64,000 nucleotides of DNA from Hydrogenophaga sp. (GTDB lineage: Bacteria; Pseudomonadota; Gammaproteobacteria; Burkholderiales; Burkholderiaceae_C), in assembly GCA_030682835.1 (NCBI GenBank), contig JAUXNG010000033.1, forward strand, positions 21,196-85,195, given 5' to 3'. The notes beneath the pieces were generated by a model. The model was not told where the DNA came from. It saw only the letters and a list, made by a program, of their open reading frames with translations, and ran no database searches. Shown here piece by piece: positions 42,812 to 50,992 of this stretch. How positions within the stretch are numbered: position 1 is the first letter of the stretch; each line of letters begins with the position of its first letter. The position numbers were made by a program, and so were the translations under genes.

Positions 42812-43591
42812 ATGGCCAGAATCTTTTGCATTGCCAACCAGAAGGGTGGCGTTGGCAAGACCACCACCACCGTCAACTTGGCGGCCGGGCTGGCCAAGGT
42901 GGGGCAGCGCGTGCTCATGGTCGACCTGGATCCCCAGGGCAATGCCACCATGGGTTCGGGTGTCGACAAGCGCAGCATGGCGCTGTCGGTTTACGACGTG
43001 CTGCTGGAGTCGGCCACGGTGGCCGAGGCCGCCATCCATTCGGAGAAGTGCGGCTACCACGTGCTGGGCGCCAACCGCGAGCTGGCCGGTGCGGAAGTGG
43101 AGCTGGTGGAACTGGAGCGCCGCGAAAAGCGCCTGAAAACCGCGCTGGCGGCAGTGGCCGACGACTACGACTTCGTGCTGGTCGACTGCCCACCCTCACT
43201 CAGCATGCTCACGCTCAACGGTCTGTGTGCCGCGAATGGCGTGATCGTCCCCATGCAGTGCGAGTACTTCGCACTGGAAGGGCTCACCGATCTGGTGAAC
43301 ACCATCAAGCAGGTGCATGCCAACCTCAACCGCGATCTGCAGATCATCGGTCTGCTGCGCGTCATGTTCGACCCGCGCATCACCCTGCAGCAGCAGGTGA
43401 GCGACCAGCTCAAGGCGCACTTCGGCGACAAGGTGTTCAACACCGTCATCCCGCGCAACGTGCGCCTGGCCGAAGCGCCCAGCTACGGCCTGCCCGGCGT
43501 GGTGTTCGACCCGGCCGCACGCGGCAGCCAGGCTTTCATCACCTTCGCCCAGGAGATGGTGGACCGCAACCGCTCCCTGCTGGGTGCCTGA
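42812..43591 (+). CDS. parA: Chromosome-partitioning ATPase ParA (Soj)
   Basis: 259 aa. Deviant Walker A QKGGVGKTTTTVN (residues 10-22), VDLDPQGNATMGSGVDK, LVDCPPSLSMLTLN and PSYGLPGVVFDPAARG. No N-terminal HTH, so chromosomal rather than plasmid type. It drives segregation of ParB-parS complexes. Its stop is followed at 43595 by parS site 4, which also carries the start of the next gene. Confidence 0.95.
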   Translation: MARIFCIANQKGGVGKTTTTVNLAAGLAKVGQRVLMVDLDPQGNATMGSGVDKRSMALSVYDVLLESATVAEAAIHSEKCGYHVLGANRELAGAEVELVELERREKRLKTALAAVADDYDFVLVDCPPSLSMLTLNGLCAANGVIVPMQCEYFALEGLTDLVNTIKQVHANLNRDLQIIGLLRVMFDPRITLQQQVSDQLKAHFGDKVFNTVIPRNVRLAEAPSYGLPGVVFDPAARGSQAFITFAQEMVDRNRSLLGA

Positions 43592-43594
43592 GGA

Positions 43595-43610
43595 CGTTTC
43601 ACGTGAAACA
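43595..43610. promoter_or_regulatory. parS site 4, containing a start codon
   Basis: CGTTTCACGTGAAACA, with C for T in the first base. The GTG at 43603-43605 in its centre is the start of the following hydrolase gene, so ParB binding would cover that start. Confidence 0.88.
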
Positions 43611-44175
43611 CGCCATACCTGCTTCCAATGTGCTCACTCTGCCCGGCTGGCAGAACAGCGGGCCTGACCACTGGCAGAGCCGCTGGGAAGCCCGGTACGG
43701 ATACCAGCGCGTCGACCAGCACGACTGGAAGACCCCGCGCCGCGGCGACTGGATCGCACGTCTGGAAGACGTCGTGCTGGGCACCGAAGGACCCGTGGTG
43801 CTGGTGGCCCACAGCCTGGGCTGCATCCTGATCGCCGCCTGGGCCCAGGTCTCGCGCAGCACCGCCCGCGTGCAGGGCGCCCTGCTGGTGGCCCCGGGCG
43901 ATGCCGAGCGCGACGAACTGCGCGACGTGCTGCCCAGCTGGTCTCCCATCGTGCGCCAGCCCTTGCCCTTCCCCAGTGTGCTGGTGGGCAGCCGCAACGA
44001 CCCGTATTGCCGGTACGAGCGTGCACAAGGACTGGCAGAGAGCTGGGGTTCGCGCTTCGTGGACCTTGGCAACGCTGGACACATCAACGCCGAGTCCGGC
44101 CTGGGCGACTGGCCCGCAGGCGTGAAAATGTTGCTGTCTGTGGCATCAACTTCCGCCTTCGGAGAAAGCATATGA
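43603..44175 (+). CDS. RBBP9/YdeN-family alpha/beta hydrolase
   Basis: 190 aa. VLTLPGWQNSGPDHWQSRWE is the RBBP9/YdeN start; VLVAHSLGCILIAAWA contains the nucleophile Ser; GSRNDPYCRYERAQGLAESW and NAGHINAESGLGDW carry the Asp and His. Serine hydrolase of unknown substrate. GTG 43603 is the start; the codon lies inside parS site 4. It is found between parA and parB in many Burkholderiales, so the position may matter. ATGA overlap with the serine hydrolase gene. Confidence 0.82.
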   Translation: MKHAIPASNVLTLPGWQNSGPDHWQSRWEARYGYQRVDQHDWKTPRRGDWIARLEDVVLGTEGPVVLVAHSLGCILIAAWAQVSRSTARVQGALLVAPGDAERDELRDVLPSWSPIVRQPLPFPSVLVGSRNDPYCRYERAQGLAESWGSRFVDLGNAGHINAESGLGDWPAGVKMLLSVASTSAFGESI

Positions 44176-45440
44176 ACTCGCGGGGCTATCGGTACGTTTT
44201 TTGGCTGGTTTTGCCTTTGCTGGCCACACCCTTGCAGGCAGCTCCAGATGAGTTGATTCTCGGCAAAGATCAGGGTTACCCCCTGGGCACGTCGTCCACC
44301 TGGTATCGAAACCCCCATCGAGTGGGATCCTGGTCAGCGCTTGACAGGGTTCCGGGCATTCTCACCAGAAGCGTTCAGCGCGCTCCAGTGATGAGGCCAC
44401 TGCAGCGGTCGAATGAGCCTGTACAGATCGAATACCGATTCAGAGGAGATACGTTCAATCTTTCTGACTATCTGGAGCGTCAGCGGACCACTGGACTGCT
44501 CGTACTGAAGAATGGCGAGATCGTCGCCGAACACTATGGATACGACCGTGCCCCAGGAGCAAGGTTTATCTCGTTCTCCATGGCCAAGAGCGTCACCTCG
44601 CTGTTGGTAGGCGTCGCGCACGCGCGCGGTGCCATCTCATCGCTTGACGACGTCGCGGAAAAGTATGCCCCTGCGCTGGTCGGTAGCGCGTATGGAAAGA
44701 CCAGCCTCCGCCATTTGTTGCGTATGAGCTCGGGTCTGACCTTCACCGAGCGCTACGACGGAAAAGACGATATCGCCCGTCTATCAAGCGCTTATTCGGG
44801 CGTGGCAGGATCCGGAAAGCCGATCGATGTGCTGCGTTCCATAGCAGAGAGACACTCCCCCGCAGGCGAAAGATTTGTGTACGCTGGCGCCGAAACTGAC
44901 ATCCTTGGGCGTGTGCTGGTCGCCGCAACCGGGCGATCTTTGGCCGAACTCACCCGCGAATGGTTGTGGCACCCTATGGGAGCCGAGCATGACGCCTTCT
45001 GGCGGATCGGTGTCGATCGTCACGAGCAGGCGTACAGCAGTTTCAGCGCCAGCCTGCGGGACTGGGGACGGCTGGGCTTGTTGTTGGCCAATGATGGCCG
45101 CTTACCTGGCCCTGGCGATCCGACGCAGGTGGTGCCCCGCGACTATCTGCTTGAAGCCACTGATCCGGCACTTCAGCCCCCCTACCTTCGCCCACGGCAG
45201 GCCACACCCTATCTGGGCTATGGCTATCAGTTCTGGATACTCCCCATGCGTGAACGCACGTTCGCCATGCTCGGGATCCATGGCCAGGCCGTGTATGTGC
45301 AGCCGTCGAGCGGACTGGTCATGGTGGTTACGTCAGTCTGGGAAAATGCCAGCGGCCGATCGGATCCCCAGCCTCCTGAGGAGCGCGACGCACTCTGGCG
45401 CGGGGTGCTCAGGTCCCTTGGAGGCAGTCCTGCAGAATGA
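44172..45440 (+). CDS. Beta-lactamase-family serine hydrolase (class C-like), secreted
   Basis: 422 aa. Signal peptide YVFWLVLPLLATPLQA. Catalytic SxxK motif is FSMAKSV (around residue 139), followed by RHLLRMSSGLTF; YAGAETDILG is in the place of the second motif; HGQAVYVQPSSGLVMVV is near the third. Related to 6-aminohexanoate dimer hydrolase and EstB esterases. Codon use is visibly less GC-rich than in parA or parB, and it separates two genes normally close together, so it may be acquired. The start overlaps the preceding gene by ATGA. Confidence 0.78.
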   Translation: MNSRGYRYVFWLVLPLLATPLQAAPDELILGKDQGYPLGTSSTWYRNPHRVGSWSALDRVPGILTRSVQRAPVMRPLQRSNEPVQIEYRFRGDTFNLSDYLERQRTTGLLVLKNGEIVAEHYGYDRAPGARFISFSMAKSVTSLLVGVAHARGAISSLDDVAEKYAPALVGSAYGKTSLRHLLRMSSGLTFTERYDGKDDIARLSSAYSGVAGSGKPIDVLRSIAERHSPAGERFVYAGAETDILGRVLVAATGRSLAELTREWLWHPMGAEHDAFWRIGVDRHEQAYSSFSASLRDWGRLGLLLANDGRLPGPGDPTQVVPRDYLLEATDPALQPPYLRPRQATPYLGYGYQFWILPMRERTFAMLGIHGQAVYVQPSSGLVMVVTSVWENASGRSDPQPPEERDALWRGVLRSLGGSPAE

Positions 45441-45472
45441 GCAGGCTTCAATAAACAATACAAGAATCGAAT

Positions 45473-46411
45473 ATGGCCACCAAGAAACCCAAAGGCCTCG
45501 GCCGCGGACTGGAAGCGCTGCTCGGCCCCAAAGTGGCGGAAGCCGCCTCGCCTGACGCGCAGGAAATCGAGCGCAACCAGACGCCCAGCAGCCTGCCGCT
45601 GAGCGAGCTGGTGCCCGGCGTCTACCAGCCGCGCACGCGCATGGACGAGGGGGCGCTGTACGAGCTGGCCGAGAGCATCAAGGCGCAGGGCATCATGCAG
45701 CCTATCTTGGTGCGCCGGCTCGGCAGCGGCGAGCACGCGGGCAAATTTGAGATCATCGCGGGCGAGCGCCGTTTCCGGGCCTCGAAGCTGGCCGGACTCG
45801 ACAGCGTGCCGGTGCTGGTGCGCGACGTGCCCGACGAGTCCGCTGCCGCCATGGCGCTGATCGAGAACATCCAGCGCGAAGACCTGAACCCCCTGGAAGA
45901 AGCGCAAGGCCTGCAGCGCCTGGTGAAAGAGTTTGGCCTCACGCACGAGCTGGCAGCCCAGGCCGTCGGACGCTCGCGCAGCGCCGCCAGCAACCTGCTG
46001 CGCCTGCTGCAACTGGCCGAACCGGTACAGACCATGCTGATGGCAGGCGACCTCGACATGGGCCATGCCCGTGCGCTGCTCGCCCTGGACAAGGCCACGC
46101 AGATCACGGCCGGCAACCAGATCGCCGCCAAGAAGATGTCGGTGCGCGAAGCCGAGAGCCTGGTGAAGAGGCTGGGCGCCGAGTTTTCCCTGGCGCCGCA
46201 GAAACTCAAAAAAGAGAAGTCGCGCGACATCAAGCGGGTGGAGGAAGAGCTGGCCGACCTGCTCACCGCCGATGTCGAGGTGCGGGTGAAGAGGCGCGTG
46301 AAGCGCCACGGCCGGTTTGAAGAACTGGGCGAGATCGCCATCCAGTTCGGCTCGCTGGACGAGCTCAACGGCCTGATCGAGCGCCTAGGCCGTACCAGCC
46401 ACTCCCGCTGA
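45473..46411 (+). CDS. parB: Chromosome-partitioning protein ParB (Spo0J)
   Basis: 312 aa. N-terminal KKPKGLGRGLEALLG; CTP/parS-domain boxes IKAQGIMQPILVR, IIAGERRFRASKLAGLDSVP with the GERR CTP-binding motif, and ENIQREDLNPLEEAQGLQRL; HTH around AAQAVGRSRSAASNLLRLLQ; C-terminal dimer domain. Binds the four parS sites listed here and spreads as a clamp. Usually follows parA directly; here the hydrolases lie between. Confidence 0.95.
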   Translation: MATKKPKGLGRGLEALLGPKVAEAASPDAQEIERNQTPSSLPLSELVPGVYQPRTRMDEGALYELAESIKAQGIMQPILVRRLGSGEHAGKFEIIAGERRFRASKLAGLDSVPVLVRDVPDESAAAMALIENIQREDLNPLEEAQGLQRLVKEFGLTHELAAQAVGRSRSAASNLLRLLQLAEPVQTMLMAGDLDMGHARALLALDKATQITAGNQIAAKKMSVREAESLVKRLGAEFSLAPQKLKKEKSRDIKRVEEELADLLTADVEVRVKRRVKRHGRFEELGEIAIQFGSLDELNGLIERLGRTSHSR

Positions 46412-46442
46412 GGCGTTGTCACCCTTCGGCAAGAGCCTCGTC

Positions 46443-47201
46443 GTGCCTGTCAGCCTGCCCTGGCCCTTGCCGGCCCTGCTGGTCTGGGCGCTGGCCTGGG
46501 CGGTTTTTGCCCTGATGGCGCGCCTGGGCGCGCCCGCCATCGCGGCTTTGCTGCTGGCCTCGCTGCTGGGCGTGACGGGCAGTGCGCTGGGCTCCAGCGG
46601 CTGGCGCCGCCTGTTCATTGCCGCCGGCTTCCCCCTTTCCCTGCTGTTGAGCGGTGCGGCTCATGTGGCCGCCTGGCACTGGTTGTTGCCGCTTGCCCTG
46701 CTGTTGCTGGTCTATCCCATCAATGCCTGGCGCGATGCGCCCCTGTTTCCGACGCCGCGCGACGGCCTTCGGGGCCTGGACCGGCTGGTACCGCTGCCGG
46801 ACGGCGCCTTGGTGCTGGAGGCCGGTTGTGGACTGGGGGACGGCCTCGTGGCTCTGCGCGCAGCGTACCCCCGGGTGCATCTGCACGGTCTGGAATGGAG
46901 CTGGCCGTTGCGGGCGGCCAGCGCCTGGCGTTGCCCATGGGCACGGGTGCGCCAGGGCGATATCTGGCGTGCGGACTGGCGCCCCTACCGCATGGTCTAC
47001 CTGTTCCAGCGCCCCGAGAGCATGGCCCGCGCGGTCGAGAAAGCGGCGGCCGAAATGTTGCCCGGCGCCTGGCTGGTGAGCCTGGAGTTTCCCGCACCCG
47101 GCCTCGAACCTCAGGCCGTGCTGCAAGGGGATCGCGGGCGCCCAGTTTGGGCGTATCAGGTGCCGTTCAAGCGGGCGAAGCCGGCTCAGGGCACCCGCTG
47201 A
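46443..47201 (+). CDS. Membrane-anchored SAM-dependent methyltransferase-like protein
   Basis: 252 aa. Four hydrophobic segments in the first 100 residues (LPALLVWALAWAVFALMARL, AIAALLLASLLGVTG, FPLSLLLSGAAHVAAWHWLL) then a soluble Rossmann-like domain: ALVLEAGCGLGDGLVALRAA is SAM motif I, LHGLEWSWPLRAAS and VRQGDIWRADWRPYRMVYL follow. Target unknown. GTG 46443 chosen as start; TTG 46416 is possible. Located immediately after parB, same strand; the pairing recurs in related genomes. Confidence 0.65.
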   Translation: MPVSLPWPLPALLVWALAWAVFALMARLGAPAIAALLLASLLGVTGSALGSSGWRRLFIAAGFPLSLLLSGAAHVAAWHWLLPLALLLLVYPINAWRDAPLFPTPRDGLRGLDRLVPLPDGALVLEAGCGLGDGLVALRAAYPRVHLHGLEWSWPLRAASAWRCPWARVRQGDIWRADWRPYRMVYLFQRPESMARAVEKAAAEMLPGAWLVSLEFPAPGLEPQAVLQGDRGRPVWAYQVPFKRAKPAQGTR

Positions 47202-47228
47202 ACGCCACCCGCGTCAGATGGACGCCCG

Positions 47229-47252
47229 TAAAAAAGCCTCCCGCAGGAGGCT
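47229..47252 (-). terminator. Terminator of the CsgG-like gene
   Basis: Stem AGCCTCC (47235-47241) with GGAGGCT (47246-47252), and A6 on the plus strand at 47229-47234 giving a U-tract on the reverse-strand message. Confidence 0.85.
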
Positions 47253-47274
47253 CGTTTCAGGTGGGGCCCGAGGT

Positions 47275-48108
47275 TCACTGACCGACTTTGAGCACGCCGC
47301 CCTTGCCCAGCCCGCCCTTGACTTCCTGCGCCCGGTAGTTGCGCAGCGACACGACCATGCTGTTGTAGGCGTCGACGAACGCCGCCACTGAGGCCTTGCC
47401 CTCGGGTGTGCGCGAGAAACCGCCCAGACCCGCTGCCGCGCCGCCGCCGAACGCGCCCAGTGCAGCGCCGAAGTTGGTGGACGTGGCATTGCCTTCGGAG
47501 ATGGCGATCTGTACGCCCGAGCGGATGTCGAACAGTGTGAGCGTCACCACCGATGCCTTGGTCTCCAGGCCCCCTGCCAGGCCCGCGAACCGGCCGCCGC
47601 CGATCATGCCTGCCAGGCCTGCCGCCAGCTGGCCGGTAGAGGAGTTGTTGATGATGATGGCCGGCTCCAGGAAATAGTCCGCCGCCACGCGTTGGCCCTT
47701 CTGCTGCTGCGAGCCGGCGCGGAATTCGCCCGAGTTGCGCTGCTTGTCGGTGATGGCCGAGAGCCGGCTTTCGGTGCGATTGTTGCCGATGGAGGTGATC
47801 ACGAAGCAGTTCGACTGCTGCACCGCCAAGCGCAGCAGCGGCTCGATGGTGGTGACCTGCGTGGCCGCGCCGAAGCTGGCATACCACTCCTTGCCCCGGC
47901 CGTCGTCCACCGCCAGCGTACCCAGCGGAGCATCGCAGCGCATCAGGCTGGGATTGGCGCCGACACTGGTGCCGCCAGCGGCACCGCCCGTGGCAGCGGT
48001 CGGTGCGGTGGCGGTGGAGATAAGGCCGCCGCCCGGGGTGACACAGCCGGCCAGTGCGAGGGTGGCGGCCAGGGCGGTCCAGCGCAGGGGGGCAAAGGTG
48101 TTCTGCAT
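47275..48108 (-). CDS. CsgG/HfaB-family lipoprotein
   Basis: 277 aa. Lipoprotein signal peptide WTALAATLALAGCVTPGGG with the lipobox LAGC. The rest matches CsgG: ITSIGNNRTESRLSAIT, YFLEPAIIINNSSTGQLAAG and SVVTLTLFDIRSGVQIAISE, near the C terminus AFVDAYNSMVVSLRNY. CsgG itself is the curli secretion pore; the Gly-rich stretches (GLAGMIGGGRFAGLAGGL) are unusual and may be the membrane loop. No csgA, so curli export is unlikely. Ends at a clear terminator and is preceded by a Sel1 protein gene. Confidence 0.75.
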   Translation of the reverse strand: MQNTFAPLRWTALAATLALAGCVTPGGGLISTATAPTAATGGAAGGTSVGANPSLMRCDAPLGTLAVDDGRGKEWYASFGAATQVTTIEPLLRLAVQQSNCFVITSIGNNRTESRLSAITDKQRNSGEFRAGSQQQKGQRVAADYFLEPAIIINNSSTGQLAAGLAGMIGGGRFAGLAGGLETKASVVTLTLFDIRSGVQIAISEGNATSTNFGAALGAFGGGAAAGLGGFSRTPEGKASVAAFVDAYNSMVVSLRNYRAQEVKGGLGKGGVLKVGQ

Positions 48109-48153
48109 GCAGGTCTTTCGAAAATAGAGAGGAGGGTGAGAGGGAAAAGAGAA

Positions 48154-48744
48154 TCAGCGGTAGAGCCAGCCCGCCGGCGCCCATGTCCAGTGGTAGCCAT
48201 AGCCGCTGACCCACCAGCCGAGCCAGGCCTTGCGGTGTGCATCGCGCCACTGGTAGAGCGCCTGTTCGGTCTGCTTGGCGCTGCGGGCCTCGGACAGCAG
48301 CCGGGTGGCCTCCTTGTCGCCCCGGCCGGAAGCCAGCGACAGCCATTTCTCGGCCTCGGTCGGGTCGGCGCCCATTTCTTCCAGGCCGCTCAGGTAGAGA
48401 CGGCCCAGTGCCAGCTGTGCTTCGGGGTGGCCGCGGTCGCCCGCCGAGCGCATCCATTGCAGGGCAAGGTAGCTGTCGCGCTTGACGCCATCGCCCCGGA
48501 AATACCGCAGCCCGAGGTCGAAGGCGGCCCGGGGGTCCTGACGGGCGATCTCGGCCAGCGCCGCCATGCGGCGGGTCATCTCGGGGTTCTCGTCCCGCGT
48601 GGCGTCGAAGCTGGCTGCGTTGCGCGGCTGAATGGAGCAGCCGCTGGCATCGCAGATGCGGACAGTGGGCTCAGGAGTCGCAGCCTGAAGCACTGGCGCG
48701 AAGCCGGCCAGAACCAGCACCAACGCAGTCGTTTGGTAGATCAT
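48154..48744 (-). CDS. Sel1-repeat exported protein
   Basis: 196 aa. Signal peptide MIYQTTALVLVLAGFAPVLQA, then a region with two Sel1-like repeats, AAFDLGLRYFRGDGVKRDSY and AQLALGRLYLSGLEEMGADP, each helix-turn-helix with the G-Y/L-x3-G pattern; a Trp-rich C terminus (WLGWWVSGYGYHWTWAPAGW). Sel1 proteins act as binding scaffolds. Lies 45 bp before the CsgG-like gene on the same strand and likely works with it in the envelope. ATG 48744 preferred. Confidence 0.75.
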   Translation of the reverse strand: MIYQTTALVLVLAGFAPVLQAATPEPTVRICDASGCSIQPRNAASFDATRDENPEMTRRMAALAEIARQDPRAAFDLGLRYFRGDGVKRDSYLALQWMRSAGDRGHPEAQLALGRLYLSGLEEMGADPTEAEKWLSLASGRGDKEATRLLSEARSAKQTEQALYQWRDAHRKAWLGWWVSGYGYHWTWAPAGWLYR

Positions 48745-48921
48745 TTGCTGCGCCCTCCCCACTGGGCCAGGTGTTTTTATAGGCCATTAGTATAGCCATC
48801 ACCTACAGCCTCCCGGGGGAGCTTCCCACGATCAGATGGTCGCAGAGCAAGGATCGTCCCCACTGAAAGGGATGACCGGCCGGGCGGGGGGCAGCACGAG
48901 CGCCCTGGGTTTGCGAGCTGC

Positions 48922-50346
48922 TCAGATCGTGAAGATCTTGCCCGGGTTCATGATGTTGTCGGGGTCCAGCGCGCGTTTGATGGTGCGCATCATGTCCACC
49001 GCGCCGCTGCCGGCCTCGGCCAGCAGGAAGTCCATCTTGTGCAGGCCCACGCCGTGTTCGCCGGTGCAAGTGCCTTCCAGGCTGAGCGCGCGGGCCACCA
49101 GCTGGTTGTTCAGCGTTTCGGCCACGTGGCGTTCTTCGGGTTTGGCGGTGTCGATCAGGTAGCCGAAGTGGAAGTTGCCGTCGCCGACATGGCCGACCAG
49201 GAAGTAGGGCAGGCCACTCGCGTCGGCTTCTGCCACCGAGTCGAGCAGGCAGTCGGCCAGGCGGCTGATGGGCACGCAGGTGTCGGTCGACACGGCTCGG
49301 CAGCCTGGCTTGCTCTGGATGGCGGCGAAGTAGGCGTTGTGCCGCGCCGTCCACAGTCGGGTGCGCTCCTCGGGCGTGGTCGCCCATTCGAAGGCGTTGC
49401 CACCGAATTCGCTGGCGATCTCCTGCACGGTTTCGGCCTGTTCTTTCACGCTGGCGGGCGAGCCGTGGAATTCCATCAGCAGCATGTGTTCTTCGCGCAG
49501 ACCCAGCTTGCTGTGCGTGTTGACCATGCGCACGGTGCCGGCGTCGATGAGCTCGCAGCGCGCGATCGGGATGCCCATCTGGATGATCTGGATGGTGGTG
49601 CGCACGGCGGCCTCGATGCTCGGAAAGGAGCAGGTGGCGGCCGAAATGGCTTCGGGCAAGGGGTAGAGCTTGAGCGTCACTTCGGTGATGACGCCCAGCG
49701 TGCCCTCGCTGCCCACCATCAGGCGGGTGAGGTCGTAGCCGGCGCTGCTCTTCCTGGCCCGGGTGCCGGTGCGGATGACCTCGCCGCTGGCGGTGACCAC
49801 TTCGAGCGCCAGCACGTTCTCGCGCATGGTGCCGTAGCGCACGGCGTTGGTGCCGCTGGCGCGGGTGGCGGCCATGCCGCCAATGGATGCGTCGGCGCCG
49901 GGATCGATCGGGAAGAACAGGCCTTCGCTTTTGACCGCCTCGTTGACCGCCTTGCGCGTGACGCCTGGCTGCACGGTCACGGTCAGGTCTTCGGCGTTGA
50001 TCGACAGCACGGCGTTCATGCGGCTCACATCGATGCTGATGCCGCCCTGCACGGCCAGCAGATGGCCCTCCAGCGAGGAGCCCACGCCAAACGGAATCAC
50101 CGGCACTTTGTGGGCGGCGGCCAGCGCCACGGCCTCGGCCACGTCCTGCGTGCTCTGCGCGAACACCACGGCGGCCGGCGGGGGCACGTCGTACACCGAC
50201 TCGTCGCGGCCGTGCTGCTCGCGCACCGCCTGGGCGGTGGACAGCTGGGCGCCAAAGCGCTGGCGCAGGCCGTCGAGCAGTGTCGCGGGCACCTCGCGCT
50301 GGTGAATCTCGGGGTTCAGGTGGGCGAGGGCGGTGGGGGCGTTCAT
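48922..50346 (-). CDS. FAD-linked D-lactate/glycolate dehydrogenase-type oxidase
   Basis: 474 aa, FAD/PP-binding type 4 fold. VIPFGVGSSLEGHLLAVQGG binds FAD pyrophosphate, PGADASIGGMAATRASGTNA and GSEGTLGVITEVTLKLYP complete it; the C-terminal cap has LVGHVGDGNFHF, whose His/Asp/Asn motif binds substrate, and TGEHGVGLHKMDFL. Most similar to D-lactate dehydrogenase (cytochrome) and GlcD; substrate is a D-2-hydroxyacid, exact one unknown. AGGAG precedes ATG 50346. No glcEF partners. Confidence 0.85.
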   Translation of the reverse strand: MNAPTALAHLNPEIHQREVPATLLDGLRQRFGAQLSTAQAVREQHGRDESVYDVPPPAAVVFAQSTQDVAEAVALAAAHKVPVIPFGVGSSLEGHLLAVQGGISIDVSRMNAVLSINAEDLTVTVQPGVTRKAVNEAVKSEGLFFPIDPGADASIGGMAATRASGTNAVRYGTMRENVLALEVVTASGEVIRTGTRARKSSAGYDLTRLMVGSEGTLGVITEVTLKLYPLPEAISAATCSFPSIEAAVRTTIQIIQMGIPIARCELIDAGTVRMVNTHSKLGLREEHMLLMEFHGSPASVKEQAETVQEIASEFGGNAFEWATTPEERTRLWTARHNAYFAAIQSKPGCRAVSTDTCVPISRLADCLLDSVAEADASGLPYFLVGHVGDGNFHFGYLIDTAKPEERHVAETLNNQLVARALSLEGTCTGEHGVGLHKMDFLLAEAGSGAVDMMRTIKRALDPDNIMNPGKIFTI

Positions 50347-50475
50347 GGCGGTCTCCTGGGGTGCCGCCTCTGGAGCGGCCGAAGGAGGCAGTTTAGTCGT
50401 TTGCACCCGATTTCAGGGGTAGAAGGCCTGTCGCCCACCCGACCGCAGAGCCGGGACTTCCGTCGAACCCCAGCG

Positions 50476-50778
50476 CTACTTCTGCACGGCTTTCGCCAGT
50501 TCGTCCAGGCTGATGCTGCCGTCCTGGTTGGTGTCGATGCGGTCGAAGTTTTCGGCCACGGAGGGGAGCACCGCGGCTTCTTCGCGGTTCAGGCGGCCGT
50601 CGCCGTTCCGGTCCGCTTCCCGGAAAGCGGCGCTCACATCGCGGTCGGTGGCGGCCGCTTCGGTGGTCGGGGCGGGCGCCTGCGCGTAGGCCGCGCTGGC
50701 GATGCAGAGGGTCCACGAGGCGATCAGCAGCACGCTGTGGCCTTCAAAGTGGGGGATGAACTGGCGTCTTGCGGTCAT
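50476..50778 (-). CDS. EF-hand calcium-binding exported protein
   Basis: 100 aa. Hydrophobic N-terminal segment HSVLLIASWTLCIASAAYAQ (signal peptide), then two canonical EF-hand loops, DRNGDGRLNREE and DTNQDGSISLDE, with the expected Asp/Asn/Asp/Glu ligands. Small Ca-binding proteins of this kind are common in betaproteobacteria; function unknown. AAGGAG upstream of ATG 50778. Confidence 0.87.
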   Translation of the reverse strand: MTARRQFIPHFEGHSVLLIASWTLCIASAAYAQAPAPTTEAAATDRDVSAAFREADRNGDGRLNREEAAVLPSVAENFDRIDTNQDGSISLDELAKAVQK

Positions 50779-50992
50779 GTCTCTGTCTCCTTGTGGTGCC
50801 TGCGAATGGCTATTGGAGCGTCAGGCAACCGCCGTGCCACGCGTTTTTGCCGGGTGTTTCCAGCCGGGCATTTGCTTACGCAGCGCGCGGGCAGGCGCCC
50901 GGCTGATGACCCTGAACGGGGCTGTCGGGTCCGAATCCCGCACAATCCCGAGACAGCCGACGGCATGTGCCGCCGCCAATCAAGGAGCCTCC

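Noticed and set aside
42346..43602. Open frame that runs through LysE and parA into the RBBP9-like hydrolase
   Set aside because: The part before 43603 is a shifted reading of the LysE-type gene and parA, both of which are strongly supported in their own frames.
39389..46411. Idea that parA-parB belong to an integrated plasmid
   Set aside because: ParA lacks the N-terminal HTH of plasmid types and the genes are in the mnmG-rsmG context with chromosomal parS sites.
50920..50950. tRNA-like GGGTCCGAATCCCG segment
   Set aside because: Only a T-arm-like string; no acceptor, D- or anticodon arms around it.
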